DNA of 64,000 bases from DASSUW01 sp963789005 (GCA_963789005.1 CAWBIZ010000005.1:310001-374000); one strand, 5' to 3'. Counted from the stretch's first letter, positions 22,764 to 31,277 are shown. Program-made: numbers and translations. Notes: generated by a model not told the origin, from the letters alone.

Positions 22764-23375
22764 CTACGCCCGGACGGCGATCCAGCTCTTGGCCAGCGGC
22801 CCGATCCGCTCCGCGATCACCGGCTCCCCGAACAGCTCGACCAGCTCCGCCCGCCGCAGCAGGCTGATCTCCTCCCAGTTGCCCGCCACGCCGAGCCGCC
22901 AGTAGCGTCGCCGGATCGCGGGAGGGAGCCAGTGCGCGGCGGGGAGCAGCGCATGTGGCTCGAGCGGGAAGCCGAACGCCGGGGTCTGCACCCACCACTT
23001 CGCGGCGACCCGCTTGACCTCGGCGGCGAACGCTGCGCGGTCGGCGGGGGGCAGATGCTCGATCAGGCTGTTCGAGTACGCGAGCTCGAACGCCCCGTCC
23101 TCGAACGGGAGCCGCCGCGTGGCGTCGGCCTGCACGAACGGCCCGGGGTAGTCCGGCCTTGCCTCGAGATCCACGCCGGTCACATCCAGCTCGGGAGCGA
23201 ACGCGCGCAACCCGAGCGGCCCACAGCCGACGTCCACGATCCGCGTCGCCTCGTCCGGCCGCATCAGCTCCACGAACCGCGCATGCCGCCGCTCCCTGGC
23301 CCGCTTCGCCGCCGCCGACCCCACCCGAGTCCGCCAGCCGGCGGGAGCGGAGGCATAGACCTCGGGACCCGACAC
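22764..23375 (-). CDS. Class I SAM-dependent methyltransferase
   Basis: The 203-residue protein has motif I IVDVGCGPLGLRAFAP, motif II VTGVDLEARP, post-I VQADATRRLPFEDGAFELAY and motif III-like VKRVAAKWWVQTP. GTG 23375 is chosen because longer versions would be translated from tRNA-Cys antisense sequence. No ribosome-binding site is evident. The substrate is unknown. Confidence 0.8.
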   Translation of the reverse strand: MSGPEVYASAPAGWRTRVGSAAAKRARERRHARFVELMRPDEATRIVDVGCGPLGLRAFAPELDVTGVDLEARPDYPGPFVQADATRRLPFEDGAFELAYSNSLIEHLPPADRAAFAAEVKRVAAKWWVQTPAFGFPLEPHALLPAAHWLPPAIRRRYWRLGVAGNWEEISLLRRAELVELFGEPVIAERIGPLAKSWIAVRA

Positions 23376-23400
23376 GCGCGCCAGGCTACTGCGACTGCGA

Positions 23401-23471
23401 AGGCGCCGACCGGAATCGAACCGGTGTACACGGCTTTGCAGGCCGCTGCGTAGCCACTCCGCCACGGCGCC
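23401..23471 (-). tRNA. tRNA-Cys (anticodon GCA)
   Basis: The minus strand gives acceptor GGCGCCG/CGGCGCC, anticodon loop CTGCAAA (GCA), T arm ACCGG-TTCGATT-CCGGT and discriminator U, as expected for tRNA-Cys. TACGAT (23484-23489, minus strand) sits 12 bases upstream as a likely -10. CCA is not encoded. Confidence 0.97.
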
Positions 23472-23495
23472 GAGGGCGGCTACATCGTAGAGGCG

Positions 23496-25097
23496 TCAGC
23501 CGCCGATCCCGAGCGCGCTGACCATGACCGGGATGCCGACGACGATCAGGATCGCGCCGAGGACGTCGAAGAAGAATCCGTTGCGCACCATCTGGGTGAT
23601 CGGGACCACGCCGGAGCCGTAGACGATCGCGTTCTGCGGCGTCGAGACCGGCAGCATGAAGCCGAACGACGCCGCGAAGGTCGCGGCCAATGCGGGCGTG
23701 AAGGGATCGACGCCCGCGGCCACGGCGACCGGGATGACGATCGGCACCACGACGGTCGCGCTGGCCGTGTTGCTCGTCGTCTCCGAGATCAGGATCGCGA
23801 GGATGACGGCGAAGATCGTGATCGAGATCTCCGAGCTCACGCCGAACGTGTCTGCGCCCCAGGTCCCGATCGTCTCCGCCAGGCCGCTGTCCTGCAGCAG
23901 CGAGCCGAAGATGATGCCCGAGCCGAACAGGAGGATCGTGCCCCAGTCGATGTCCTTGGCCTCGTTCCACGTCAGCGTGAACTCGCGCCGCTCCCAGTTC
24001 GTGGGGAGCAGGAACAGCAGCGACGCGGCGACGATCGCCACGATTCCCTCGTCGAGCCGGTCCGAGACGTCGGAGTAGATCTGGGACTCGTCGCCGGCGA
24101 TGATCGCGACGATGCCGGGCACGATCCACAGGACCACGGCGACGCCGAAGGCGATCAGCGTGTTCTTCTCCTTGCGCGAGAGCGGGCCCATCTTCTCCCG
24201 CTCCGCCTCCACGTACTGCTCGACGCCCTCGAGGCGCCTGAGCTCCGGCCGGTTGAGCAGGAGCAGCACCACGCACAGGACGACGAACATGGCGCCGCAG
24301 ATCGGGAGCGCCGCGAGCACCCATTCCAGGAACGAGATCCGCTCGTCGGTGGCCTCCTCGATCAGGCCGCGGCCGATCAGGTTCGGCGGGCTCCCGACCG
24401 GCGTCAGCAGGCCGCCGACGCTCGCGCCGTAGGCGAGCATGAGCATGAGGGCGATGCCGACGCGCAGCTTCGTCGGGTCCAGCCCCGGACGGTCGGTCTT
24501 GTCCTCGATGATGTTGGCGAGCGTGCCGAGGATCGCGATCGCGGTCGGCAGCAGCATCGCCACGGTCGCGGTGTTGGAGACGAAGGCGGACAGCAGGCAC
24601 GTGATGACGCCGAAGGCGACGATCGTCCGCACCGTGCTCTTGCCCACACCCGGCACGGCCAGCACCCGGAACGCGAAGCGGCGCGCGAGGCCGTGGCGCA
24701 GCATCGCCTGGGCGATGATGAACGCGCCGATGAAGACGAACACGGTCGACGAGCCGAACGGCGCCAGCACGTCGTCGACCGGGGCGACGCCGATCAGCAC
24801 GATCAGCGCGATGCCGAGCAGGCCGCCGATCGGGATCGGCACGGCCTCGCTGATCCACAGCACGACCACGAACAGCAGCGCCGCGGCGAGCTTCTGCTGC
24901 GTCTCGTCCATGTCGAGCGGCAGCAGGTAGAAGATGAGGAACACGGCCGGCGCGAGGAACAGCCCGACCGTGCGGCGGGCCTTCTCGAACCGCTCCTCCT
25001 GCGGGCTCAGCTTCTGCTCGCCGAGCGTCCTGTAGGTGCCGACCTGGGCGAGGCGCTCCAGCGCGTCGCCGCGAGACTCCCCCTCCTCCGAGGCCAT
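23496..25097 (-). CDS. SLC13/DASS-family sodium:dicarboxylate symporter
   Basis: The 533-residue membrane protein has about 12 helices and the two SNT motifs of the family (AFVSNTATVAMLLPTA and ISETTSNTASATVVVP), plus SPPNLIG in the first hairpin. It should couple Na+ entry to uptake of succinate, malate, tartrate or a similar acid. ATG 25097 is preferred, since the longer frame would overlap the upstream dehydrogenase. Only 19 bases separate the two genes, so they form an operon. Confidence 0.88.
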   Translation of the reverse strand: MASEEGESRGDALERLAQVGTYRTLGEQKLSPQEERFEKARRTVGLFLAPAVFLIFYLLPLDMDETQQKLAAALLFVVVLWISEAVPIPIGGLLGIALIVLIGVAPVDDVLAPFGSSTVFVFIGAFIIAQAMLRHGLARRFAFRVLAVPGVGKSTVRTIVAFGVITCLLSAFVSNTATVAMLLPTAIAILGTLANIIEDKTDRPGLDPTKLRVGIALMLMLAYGASVGGLLTPVGSPPNLIGRGLIEEATDERISFLEWVLAALPICGAMFVVLCVVLLLLNRPELRRLEGVEQYVEAEREKMGPLSRKEKNTLIAFGVAVVLWIVPGIVAIIAGDESQIYSDVSDRLDEGIVAIVAASLLFLLPTNWERREFTLTWNEAKDIDWGTILLFGSGIIFGSLLQDSGLAETIGTWGADTFGVSSEISITIFAVILAILISETTSNTASATVVVPIVIPVAVAAGVDPFTPALAATFAASFGFMLPVSTPQNAIVYGSGVVPITQMVRNGFFFDVLGAILIVVGIPVMVSALGIGG

Positions 25098-25116
25098 GAC
25101 CGAGCGCTTCCCCGCG

Positions 25117-26190
25117 TCAGGCGCTGGCGAAACTTGCAACGAGCGCCTTCGTGACGTCCGCGGTGGTGGCCGTGCCACCGAGGTCGGGCGTCCGAGGGCC
25201 GTCGCTCGCGAGCATCTCCTCGAGCGAGTGCAGCACCGCCGCGGCCGCCTCGGGCTCGCCGAGGTGCTCGAGCATCTGCGCGCCGGACCAGATCGCGCCG
25301 ATCGGGTTGGCGACGCCCTGCCCGGCGATGTCAGGCGCCGAGCCGTGGACCGGCTCGAACATCGACGGGAACTCGCGCTCAGGGTTGAGGTTGCCGGACG
25401 GCGCGATGCCGATCGAGCCCGCCACCGCGGCGGCCAGGTCGCTGAGGATGTCGCCGAACAGGTTGGAGGCGACGATCACGTCGAAGCGGCCGGGGTCGAG
25501 CACGACCATCGCGGCCAGCGCGTCGATCAGGACCTGCTCGGTCTGGAGGTCCGGATATCGGGCGGTGACGTGCGCGAACCGCTCGTCCCAGAACGGCATC
25601 GTGTGGATGATCCCGTTCGACTTCGTCGCCGAGCAGAGGCGGCCGGACCGGCTCGTGGCCAGCTCGCACGCGTAGGCGACAACGCGGTCGGTCCCGCGGC
25701 GCGTGAAGATCGCCTCCTGGACGGCGAGCTCGTCCTCGGTGTCCTGGTGCAGCCGCCCGCCGATCTCCGAGTACTCGCCCTCGTTGTTCTCGCGCACGAT
25801 CACCATGTCGACCTGCTCGGGGGTGACGTCGCGCAGGGGAGAGGGGATCCCGGGCCACAGCCGGATCGGCCGCAGGTTGACGTACTGGCGGAAGGTGCGG
25901 CGAATCGGGATCAGCAGTCCCCACAGGGAGACATGGTCCGGCACGTCCGGCCGCCCGACCGCGCCGAGGAAGATCGCGTCGCTGGGCCGCAGCGTCTCGA
26001 GCGCGTCCTCGGGCATCATCCGCCCCGTCTCGACGAAGTGATCGCAGCCCCACGGATGCTCGGTCAACTCGAGCCCGAACCCGTGCACCCGACCGGCCGC
26101 CTCCAGCACCTCCAGAGCCGCCGGCGTGACCTCGCGCCCGATCCCGTCACCGGGGATCACGGCAATCGCATAGCTCCTGGGATCACCCAT
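25117..26190 (-). CDS. Tartrate/isopropylmalate-type dehydrogenase
   Basis: The 357-residue beta-decarboxylating dehydrogenase has the NAD-binding start IAVIPGDGIGREVTPAALEV, substrate-site VNLRPIRLWPGIPSPLRD, the active-site VIVRENNEGEYSEIGGRLHQ Tyr/Glu region, the catalytic Lys in CSATKSNGII, the metal Asp in VIVASNLFGDILSDL and EPVHGSAPDIAGQGVANP. The VRENNEGEYSEIGGR pattern and LRPIRLWP favour tartrate/D-malate dehydrogenase over LeuB. Pairing with a dicarboxylate transporter supports use of tartrate or D-malate as carbon source. Confidence 0.87.
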   Translation of the reverse strand: MGDPRSYAIAVIPGDGIGREVTPAALEVLEAAGRVHGFGLELTEHPWGCDHFVETGRMMPEDALETLRPSDAIFLGAVGRPDVPDHVSLWGLLIPIRRTFRQYVNLRPIRLWPGIPSPLRDVTPEQVDMVIVRENNEGEYSEIGGRLHQDTEDELAVQEAIFTRRGTDRVVAYACELATSRSGRLCSATKSNGIIHTMPFWDERFAHVTARYPDLQTEQVLIDALAAMVVLDPGRFDVIVASNLFGDILSDLAAAVAGSIGIAPSGNLNPEREFPSMFEPVHGSAPDIAGQGVANPIGAIWSGAQMLEHLGEPEAAAAVLHSLEEMLASDGPRTPDLGGTATTADVTKALVASFASA

Positions 26191-26230
26191 GGAGCGAGTC
26201 CTATCCCGTTGCTAGGCTTCGCAACCTCCC

Positions 26231-26303
26231 GGGCGATTAGCTCAGCTGGGAGAGCGCCGCCTCGACAAGGCGGAGGTCACTGGTTCGAGCCCAGTATCGC
26301 CCA
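26231..26303 (+). tRNA. tRNA-Val (anticodon GAC)
   Basis: A full cloverleaf: acceptor GGGCGAT/ATCGCCC, anticodon stem CCGCC/GGCGG with loop TCGACAA (GAC), T arm ACTGG-TTCGAGC-CCAGT, discriminator A. TAGGCT (26213-26218) is a possible -10. An integrase fragment starts about 35 bases after its 3' end. Confidence 0.97.
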
Positions 26304-26340
26304 TGAGGAAGGCCCTGCGCGGCGGCCTCAAGACCAAGCA

Positions 26341-26457
26341 GCGATTTACGTGCACTTCGCGCCCGCCGTCGACGAGGCCGAACGCGTCGAGCACACATTC
26401 GCCATCGATGACGGCGCCCAGGCGACGTCATGGCTGCGCGGTACCGTTGCGTCATGA
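26341..26457 (+). pseudogene. C-terminal scrap of a tyrosine recombinase at tRNA-Val
   Basis: The frame AAIYVHFAPAVDEAERVEHT then FAIDDGAQATSW matches the extreme C-terminus of phage-type integrases, where the Tyr of xIYxH is the catalytic nucleophile. All upstream catalytic residues are missing. Lying just behind a tRNA 3' end, it is best read as the scar of an integrated element. Its stop overlaps the start of the next small gene (ATGA). Confidence 0.55.
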
Positions 26458-26720
26458 GCGAACCGCGTGACGACTCGATCGCGCAGCTCGAGGAGCAGCT
26501 CGAGGGAGTGTCGCGGACGCTGTCGGGCCTCGACGAGCTGAATGCTCGGCAGGTCGAACGCGTCGCCGCGCGCATGGACCGCCTCGCGTCACAGCTGCTG
26601 GAGATCAGCCCGCCGCCCGCGATCGACGCGGTCTATGAGCGGCTTGGCGTGACCCCAGCAAGCGACGAGGAGTTCGCGTCGCTCGTCGAAGAAATGGGCA
26701 CGCCAGACGGCGAAGGCTGA
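26454..26720 (+). CDS. Small acidic helical protein, first gene of a two-gene cassette
   Basis: The 88-residue protein starts at ATG 26454. Residues 9-52 are heptad-like (IAQLEEQLEGVSRTLSGLDE), suggesting a coiled coil, and the C-terminus is acidic (SDEEFASLVEEMGTPDGEG). I do not recognise a family. The next gene begins directly after its TGA, with no gap. A small acidic protein before a larger basic partner is typical of toxin-antitoxin modules; here the antitoxin role is inference. Confidence 0.6.
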   Translation: MSEPRDDSIAQLEEQLEGVSRTLSGLDELNARQVERVAARMDRLASQLLEISPPPAIDAVYERLGVTPASDEEFASLVEEMGTPDGEG

Positions 26721-27116
26721 ATGGCGCCGGCCGTGCGCCGCTTGCCGGTGCGCTTCGACGAAGCCGTCTGGCACGAGGCCGTGCGCGGGTTCTCGCGCGA
26801 GCCTCTGCAGATCGCGATGAGTGCGCGCGTCGCCGCGGAACGCCGCGGAGTTGCGCTCGCCGACGTGCTCCCGTGTGAGACCCTCGGATCCGACGGGACC
26901 GCACTCGCCGGCTGCGCCAAGCTGTATCTCCCGCACGGGGACGCCCCGCCGTCGGAACGACCATTCGCCTTCATCCTGCAGCTCGCTCGCGAGCCAGACG
27001 CGACGCTCGTCTGGACCTTCCTGGCTTTCGGCCACCGTCACCCGAGGCCCGGCGTGCGCAGCGTCTACGAACGAGCGCATCGCCAACTCCACGGCCGATT
27101 CCCGGACCGAGCCTGA
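26721..27116 (+). CDS. Basic 131-residue protein, second gene of a two-gene cassette
   Basis: The ATG abuts the preceding stop. The protein has many Arg and His residues, a central segment LPCETLGSDGTALAGCAKLY and a terminal LVWTFLAFGHRHPRPGVRSV then YERAHRQLHGRFP. The last part resembles the ends of small toxins of the RelE/HigB type in style only. It may be a toxin paired with the 88-residue protein; there is no catalytic motif I can name. Confidence 0.55.
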   Translation: MAPAVRRLPVRFDEAVWHEAVRGFSREPLQIAMSARVAAERRGVALADVLPCETLGSDGTALAGCAKLYLPHGDAPPSERPFAFILQLAREPDATLVWTFLAFGHRHPRPGVRSVYERAHRQLHGRFPDRA

Positions 27117-27288
27117 GCATGCGGTCAAGTTGGTAGGGGCGCGAGTGACGGGAAGCCTCGGTGACCGGCACCCGATCGCTCCTCTTTGCAGCACCGAGGT
27201 TGCAGCCGTCGTCGAGATCAGACGCTCTGTATCGGGGCCGCGGGCGTGGTCGTCGAGTACTCGTCAGGTTGCGGGCGAGCTGGCGCCT

Positions 27289-28170
27289 TCAGTGTTGGTC
27301 GGCCGTGTTCGCGGGCTCAGCGGCGTCGACGGTGGCGGCCCAGCTTCCGAGGAGCTTGAGCGCCTCCTCGGAGCGGGAGCCCGGCTCGGCGGCGTAGGTG
27401 GAGAGCGTCAGGCCGTGGTCGGCGGCGAGGTCGAGCCGGTTGAAGCTCAGGCTGAGCTCACCGACGACGGGGTGGTGGAAGTGCTTGACCGCCGTGGCGT
27501 GGAAGCGCACGTTGTGCGCGGCCCAGTGGGTGCGGAACGCCTCGCTTTGGGTCGCGAGCTCTCCGACGAGGTCTGAGAGTTCGCGGTCGTACGGGTCGCG
27601 GCCCGCGGCCGAGCGCAGGATCGCCGCGGTCTCGCGGGCTGCACGGTCCCAGTCGGCGTAGAACGTCGCGGCCCCCGGGTCGAGGAAGACGAACCGGGCG
27701 TGATTGGCCGGCCCGGTGGAGCTGGCGTACAGCTCGGAGAACAGCGCGCGTCCGAGCGCGTTGGCGGCCAGGATGTCGAGGCGATCGTTGCCGACGATCG
27801 CGGCGGCTCCGGTGATCGCGTCGACCGTCCACTGGACGTCCGGGCGGATGCGTTGCTTGGCCTGGCGGCGGCGCGGGCGCGCCGTGGTGGGCTGAACGGC
27901 GCGGGCGAGGTCGAACAGGTGGGCGCGCTCGGCATCGTCGAGCTGGAGTGCCCGGGCCAGTGCCTCCAGCACGCCCTCGGACGCGCCGCTCATGTCGCCG
28001 CGCTCCAGGCGGGTGTAGTACGGGACGCTCACGCCGGCCAGGACGGCGACCTCTTCGCGGCGCAGTCCGGGAACGCGGCGGGCGCCGTAGGTCGGCAACC
28101 CGGCCTGCTCGGGCGTGATGCGGGCGCGGCGGGAGGTGAGGAACTCGCGGATCTCGGTCTTCGTCTCCAC
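27289..28170 (-). CDS. XRE-family regulator with MmyB-like ligand-binding domain
   Basis: The 293-residue protein begins with a helix-turn-helix (VPGLRREEVAVLAGVSVPYY with TRLERGD). A long C-terminal domain (from WTVDAITGAAAIVGNDRLDI to FNRLDLAADHGLTLSTYAAE) is of the MmyB/PAS-like type thought to bind small hydrophobic ligands. It is divergent from an SDR gene. In actinobacteria such regulators usually control the neighbouring oxidoreductase. Confidence 0.9.
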   Translation of the reverse strand: METKTEIREFLTSRRARITPEQAGLPTYGARRVPGLRREEVAVLAGVSVPYYTRLERGDMSGASEGVLEALARALQLDDAERAHLFDLARAVQPTTARPRRRQAKQRIRPDVQWTVDAITGAAAIVGNDRLDILAANALGRALFSELYASSTGPANHARFVFLDPGAATFYADWDRAARETAAILRSAAGRDPYDRELSDLVGELATQSEAFRTHWAAHNVRFHATAVKHFHHPVVGELSLSFNRLDLAADHGLTLSTYAAEPGSRSEEALKLLGSWAATVDAAEPANTADQH

Positions 28171-28243
28171 TGGACCAGCGTAAACCCGGCTGGCCGCGCC
28201 TGGGGAACCCTGCCAGTACCTCTCTCACAGGGACTCCCACCTC

Positions 28244-28256
28244 CGCGGAATCCGCG
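28244..28256. promoter_or_regulatory. Putative operator between XRE regulator and SDR gene
   Basis: CGCGGA-A-TCCGCG is a perfect 6-bp palindrome 14 bp before the SDR start in a 100-bp divergent region. It is a candidate binding site for the adjacent XRE regulator. Confidence 0.35.
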
Positions 28257-28270
28257 CTTTGCTGAGAGCC

Positions 28271-29119
28271 ATGACTACCAAGAGGACCTGGTTCATCACC
28301 GGCGCCGGGCGCGGCATGGGCGTCGAGTTCGCCAAGGCCGCGCTCGCCGCCGGCCACAACGTCGTGGCCACCGGCCGCAACCCCGACGCCGTTGCGCAGG
28401 CGCTCGGCGATGCGGACGACCTGCTGGTCGTCAAGCTCGACGTGACCAGCGCCCGGGACGCGGAGGCGGCCGTCGCGGCGGCCGTCGACCGGTTCGGCGG
28501 CATCGACGTGCTGGTCAACAACGCCGCCAGCTTCTACGCCGGCTTCTTCGAGGAGCTGACGCCCGAGCAGGTGGAGCGGCAGATCACCACGAGCCTGTTC
28601 GGGCCGATGAACGTGACACGCGCGGTGCTGCCGGTCATGCGCAGGCAGCGCTCGGGACACGTCCTGACGATCTCCTCGTCGGCGGGCTTCGCCGGCTTCG
28701 AGTACGGCACCGCGTACGCGGCGTCGAAGTTCGGCGTCGACGGGTGGATGGAGTCGCTGGCGCCCGAGGTCGAGCCGTTCGGGATCCACGTGACGGTCGT
28801 CAACCCGGGGTTCTTCCGCACCGAGCTGCTCACGAAGGAGTCGACGAACTACGCCGAGGCGTCGATCGAGGACTACGCCGAGCGCAACGCCGCCCAGCGC
28901 GAGTTCTGGGACGGCATGAACGGCACGCAGGGCGGCGACCCGGCCAAGCTCGCACAGGCGCTGCTGACCCTCGCTGACGAGGAGCGGCCGCCGCTGAGGT
29001 TCATCGCGGGCGCCGATGCGATCGCGCAGGCCGAGGAGAAGCTCGCCGAACGCCGGCAGCAGATCGACGCCTTCCGTGACCTGTCGTCCTCGCTGACCCT
29101 CGACGAGGTCGCGGCATGA
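28271..29119 (+). CDS. Short-chain dehydrogenase/reductase
   Basis: The 282-residue classical SDR has the cofactor loop TGAGRGMG, the NNAAS motif (VLVNNAASFYAGFFEELTPE), catalytic Ser in LTISSSAGFAG and YxxxK in YAASKFG. ATG 28271 is preferred over an ATG four codons earlier. It is probably controlled by the divergent XRE regulator. The substrate is unknown. Its stop overlaps the start of a deleted aldo/keto reductase. Confidence 0.9.
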   Translation: MTTKRTWFITGAGRGMGVEFAKAALAAGHNVVATGRNPDAVAQALGDADDLLVVKLDVTSARDAEAAVAAAVDRFGGIDVLVNNAASFYAGFFEELTPEQVERQITTSLFGPMNVTRAVLPVMRRQRSGHVLTISSSAGFAGFEYGTAYAASKFGVDGWMESLAPEVEPFGIHVTVVNPGFFRTELLTKESTNYAEASIEDYAERNAAQREFWDGMNGTQGGDPAKLAQALLTLADEERPPLRFIAGADAIAQAEEKLAERRQQIDAFRDLSSSLTLDEVAA

Positions 29120-29337
29120 AGCACGTCACGCTCGGCGGCCTTGACGTCTCGCGCATCGGACTCGGCACGATGGGCAATGTCCGGCTACCCGGCACCAAGC
29201 GCGTCGCCCGCGTCGAGGAGAACACCGCCGCCGACGACATGGAGCTGAGCACGCAGCAGATCGAGCGGCTGGACGACCTCACCCGCGCCACCGGCGATCG
29301 CCACGACGAGGCGAACATGTCAACCATCGACCGCTGA
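29116..29337 (+). pseudogene. Aldo/keto reductase with in-frame central deletion
   Basis: The 73-residue frame joins the extreme start of an aldo/keto reductase (MKHVTLGGLDVSRIGLGTMG) directly to its extreme end (RLPGTKRVARVEENTAAD then ELSTQQIERLDDL and HDEANMSTIDR). Full-length relatives have about 320 residues, so some 250 are missing, with all four catalytic residues. The reading frame is kept. It overlaps the SDR stop by four bases, so the ancestral operon had both enzymes. Confidence 0.75.
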
Positions 29338-29428
29338 CCGCTTATGGGGGACGCCGCCCACTCCCCGTGGGCTCCTGCCGCCATTCGCTGTCCTCGCGGG
29401 CGTCGTCCTCACCGATTGTGGCTCGCGG

Positions 29429-29755
29429 TCAGGTGCCGGGCGCTCTGTACTGGATCTGCCCGGCTTTGCGCAGCGCCTCGATCGTGTCGTCGACGGTCAT
29501 CAGGACCGTCGTCTCGATCGAGCTGAGCGCTCCGCCCCCACCGATCGCCATCGCGACGGCAGCCATCGACACGTCGTCGGGCGCTTCGAAGAGGTTGTAG
29601 CCGTCGTGCTCACCGAAGGCGTACCAGAACCCGTGGAGCTTGCCTCCGACCGACTCGATGTACGACTCGGCGGCCGCGCGGCGGTCCTCCGGATTTCCGA
29701 TCAGCCTCGCCCACGTCTCGGGCGTGTAGCTGAACTTGCACAGATAGAGCGGCAC
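29429..29755 (-). CDS. GYD-domain protein
   Basis: The 108-residue protein matches the GYD family: YLCKFSYTPETWARLIGNPE, ESVGGKLHGFWYAFGEHDGY, then the hydrophobic MAAVAMAIGGGGALSSIETT. The fold is a ferredoxin-like dimeric barrel; function is unknown. The GTG start has GAGGAGGG upstream. Confidence 0.85.
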   Translation of the reverse strand: MPLYLCKFSYTPETWARLIGNPEDRRAAAESYIESVGGKLHGFWYAFGEHDGYNLFEAPDDVSMAAVAMAIGGGGALSSIETTVLMTVDDTIEALRKAGQIQYRAPGT

Positions 29756-29836
29756 CGTCCCTCCTCGATCGGAGACTCAACGCGAGTTGCCCCAGATGTC
29801 GGAGTATGACCCGGTCGCGAAGCTCGCGGGGATGAG

Positions 29837-30388
29837 TCAGTCTGGAGGCGGGCCGAGATACCAGTCGGCGAACGGGCGCCGGCGGGTCGGGCTGACCAGC
29901 TCGGCGACGTTGCGGTCGAAGATCGCGAGCTCCTCGTCGGTGGGATCGGCACCCTTTGCGGCCGAGATGCAAGCGATCGCGGGAAGCTGATCGTCGTAGG
30001 TGGCTTGTCCGACGGGGTGGCAGGTCGTATGAGGAATCGGGCGGCCGCGCTCGTCGAGCGGATAGGTGGTCGGGAGGCCAACCGCGCGCAGGCCGCGCGA
30101 AGACACGATGTCGAGCGCGTCGGTCTCCGCGACGTCGACGTCGACGAGGTCCTGCTGCTGGACCGGATCGAGATCCTCGATGCCGTACGGATGGCCGGCG
30201 AGCTTGTGCTCGACCTGGATGCGCGCCATCCGCTCGCTGGGGTTCAGGTAGAGCGCGCCGTAGCTGCCGGGGGCGTTCCAGCGCCCGCCCAGCCGCTTCG
30301 AGTGGCTTGTGTCGAGCGGGTCGGCCCAGTGCGGCTCGGCGAGGCGGTTGCACGCGCCTCCGCGGCGGACCGTGTGCCCGTACGGCAC
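29837..30388 (-). CDS. RES-domain toxin (NAD+-consuming)
   Basis: The 183-residue protein shows the RES pattern: Arg in CNRLAEPHWADPLDTSHSKR, GGRWNAPGSYGALYLNPSER with the Glu and a downstream Ser. RES toxins such as those characterised in Mycobacterium and Pseudomonas deplete NAD+. Here that activity is inferred from family. It lies four bases after an Xre-type antitoxin gene, the standard partner, and starts at GTG 30388. Confidence 0.82.
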   Translation of the reverse strand: MPYGHTVRRGGACNRLAEPHWADPLDTSHSKRLGGRWNAPGSYGALYLNPSERMARIQVEHKLAGHPYGIEDLDPVQQQDLVDVDVAETDALDIVSSRGLRAVGLPTTYPLDERGRPIPHTTCHPVGQATYDDQLPAIACISAAKGADPTDEELAIFDRNVAELVSPTRRRPFADWYLGPPPD

Positions 30389-30391
30389 GGG

Positions 30392-31228
30392 TCAGGCGGC
30401 CTGCGACCAGTCGAAGGATTCGCGGACGAGCTCGAGGAGCTCGCGCTGGCGGTCCGACGCGATGAGCTCGAGCATCGTTCCGCCGCCGTACGCGTCGGCG
30501 GGCCGGCGCGCCACGCCGGGGACGCGGCCCGGCTTCAGCTTGCGCTCGAGGAGGTCGGCGAGCGCCAGCAGGGTGGCGAGCTTCTCCTGGCGGTCGGACG
30601 GCACGCCGTGCGCCAGCCAGCCGTCGATCGATTGCCGGGTGACCGCGAACAGGCGCCCGAGCTCTGATTTCGAGAGCGCGAACAGGGTCATCAGGCGCAG
30701 CAGCGGGTCCTCGTCCTCGGGGTGGTTGAGGTAGTGGCGTACGCGCCGCTGGAATCGCTGGGCGGCGAGATCGTCGTCCGGCGCCGGGACGGGCGCCGCC
30801 GGGGGCGCCAGCGTGCGAGCGCCGACGAGCGTGCGAAGGCGGTTCACCAGCTCGAGCGCGACCGCGTCGCCCGACTCGAACGTGGCCGTCCAGCTGAGGA
30901 ACGGGGCGTCGAGCGACGCGTTCTCCAGCACGCCCAGCAGCGCGCCCGCAGCGTGCCCGTTCGCGTCCGCGACGGTGAGACGGCCGTCGTCCCCGTCGAC
31001 GATCACGTCGGGCCGGGCGCCGCGTCCCTGCTCGAGGAGGGCATCGGCAAGCGATCGGTAGCTGCGGACATAGCTGCGCGCGGCGTCGTCCGAGCCGCCG
31101 AGCGCCTCGTCGAGGTGCCCCTGCAACTCGACGATGAGCGCGTCCATCACGCTCCGCAGCGCGGCGCGGACTTCGTCCGCGTCCGTCGCCTCGAACAGGC
31201 TGTCGCCGATGCTATGAGCCGTTGCCAT
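30392..31228 (-). CDS. Xre/MbcA-like antitoxin, partner of RES toxin
   Basis: The 278-residue protein is longer than usual. The C-terminal third holds a helix-turn-helix (LSKSELGRLFAVTRQSIDGW and LAHGVPSDRQEKLATLLALA) followed by a tail that should block the toxin active site. The N-terminal 130 residues are a separate helical region of unknown use. ATG 31228 is chosen; GTG 31231 is equivalent. Repeats at 31251-31277 are likely its own operator. Confidence 0.75.
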   Translation of the reverse strand: MATAHSIGDSLFEATDADEVRAALRSVMDALIVELQGHLDEALGGSDDAARSYVRSYRSLADALLEQGRGARPDVIVDGDDGRLTVADANGHAAGALLGVLENASLDAPFLSWTATFESGDAVALELVNRLRTLVGARTLAPPAAPVPAPDDDLAAQRFQRRVRHYLNHPEDEDPLLRLMTLFALSKSELGRLFAVTRQSIDGWLAHGVPSDRQEKLATLLALADLLERKLKPGRVPGVARRPADAYGGGTMLELIASDRQRELLELVRESFDWSQAA

Positions 31229-31250
31229 CACCAGGCAGCGTAGTGCAGGT

Positions 31251-31277
31251 AAAACGCAGGCGCAAGCAAAACGCAGG
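31251..31277. promoter_or_regulatory. Paired AAAACGCAGG repeats, putative antitoxin operator
   Basis: AAAACGCAGG occurs exactly at 31251-31260 and 31268-31277, 17 bp apart, just upstream of the Xre antitoxin start. The A-rich sequence stands out from its GC-rich surroundings. Autoregulation of the RES/Xre pair is the likely purpose. Confidence 0.45.
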
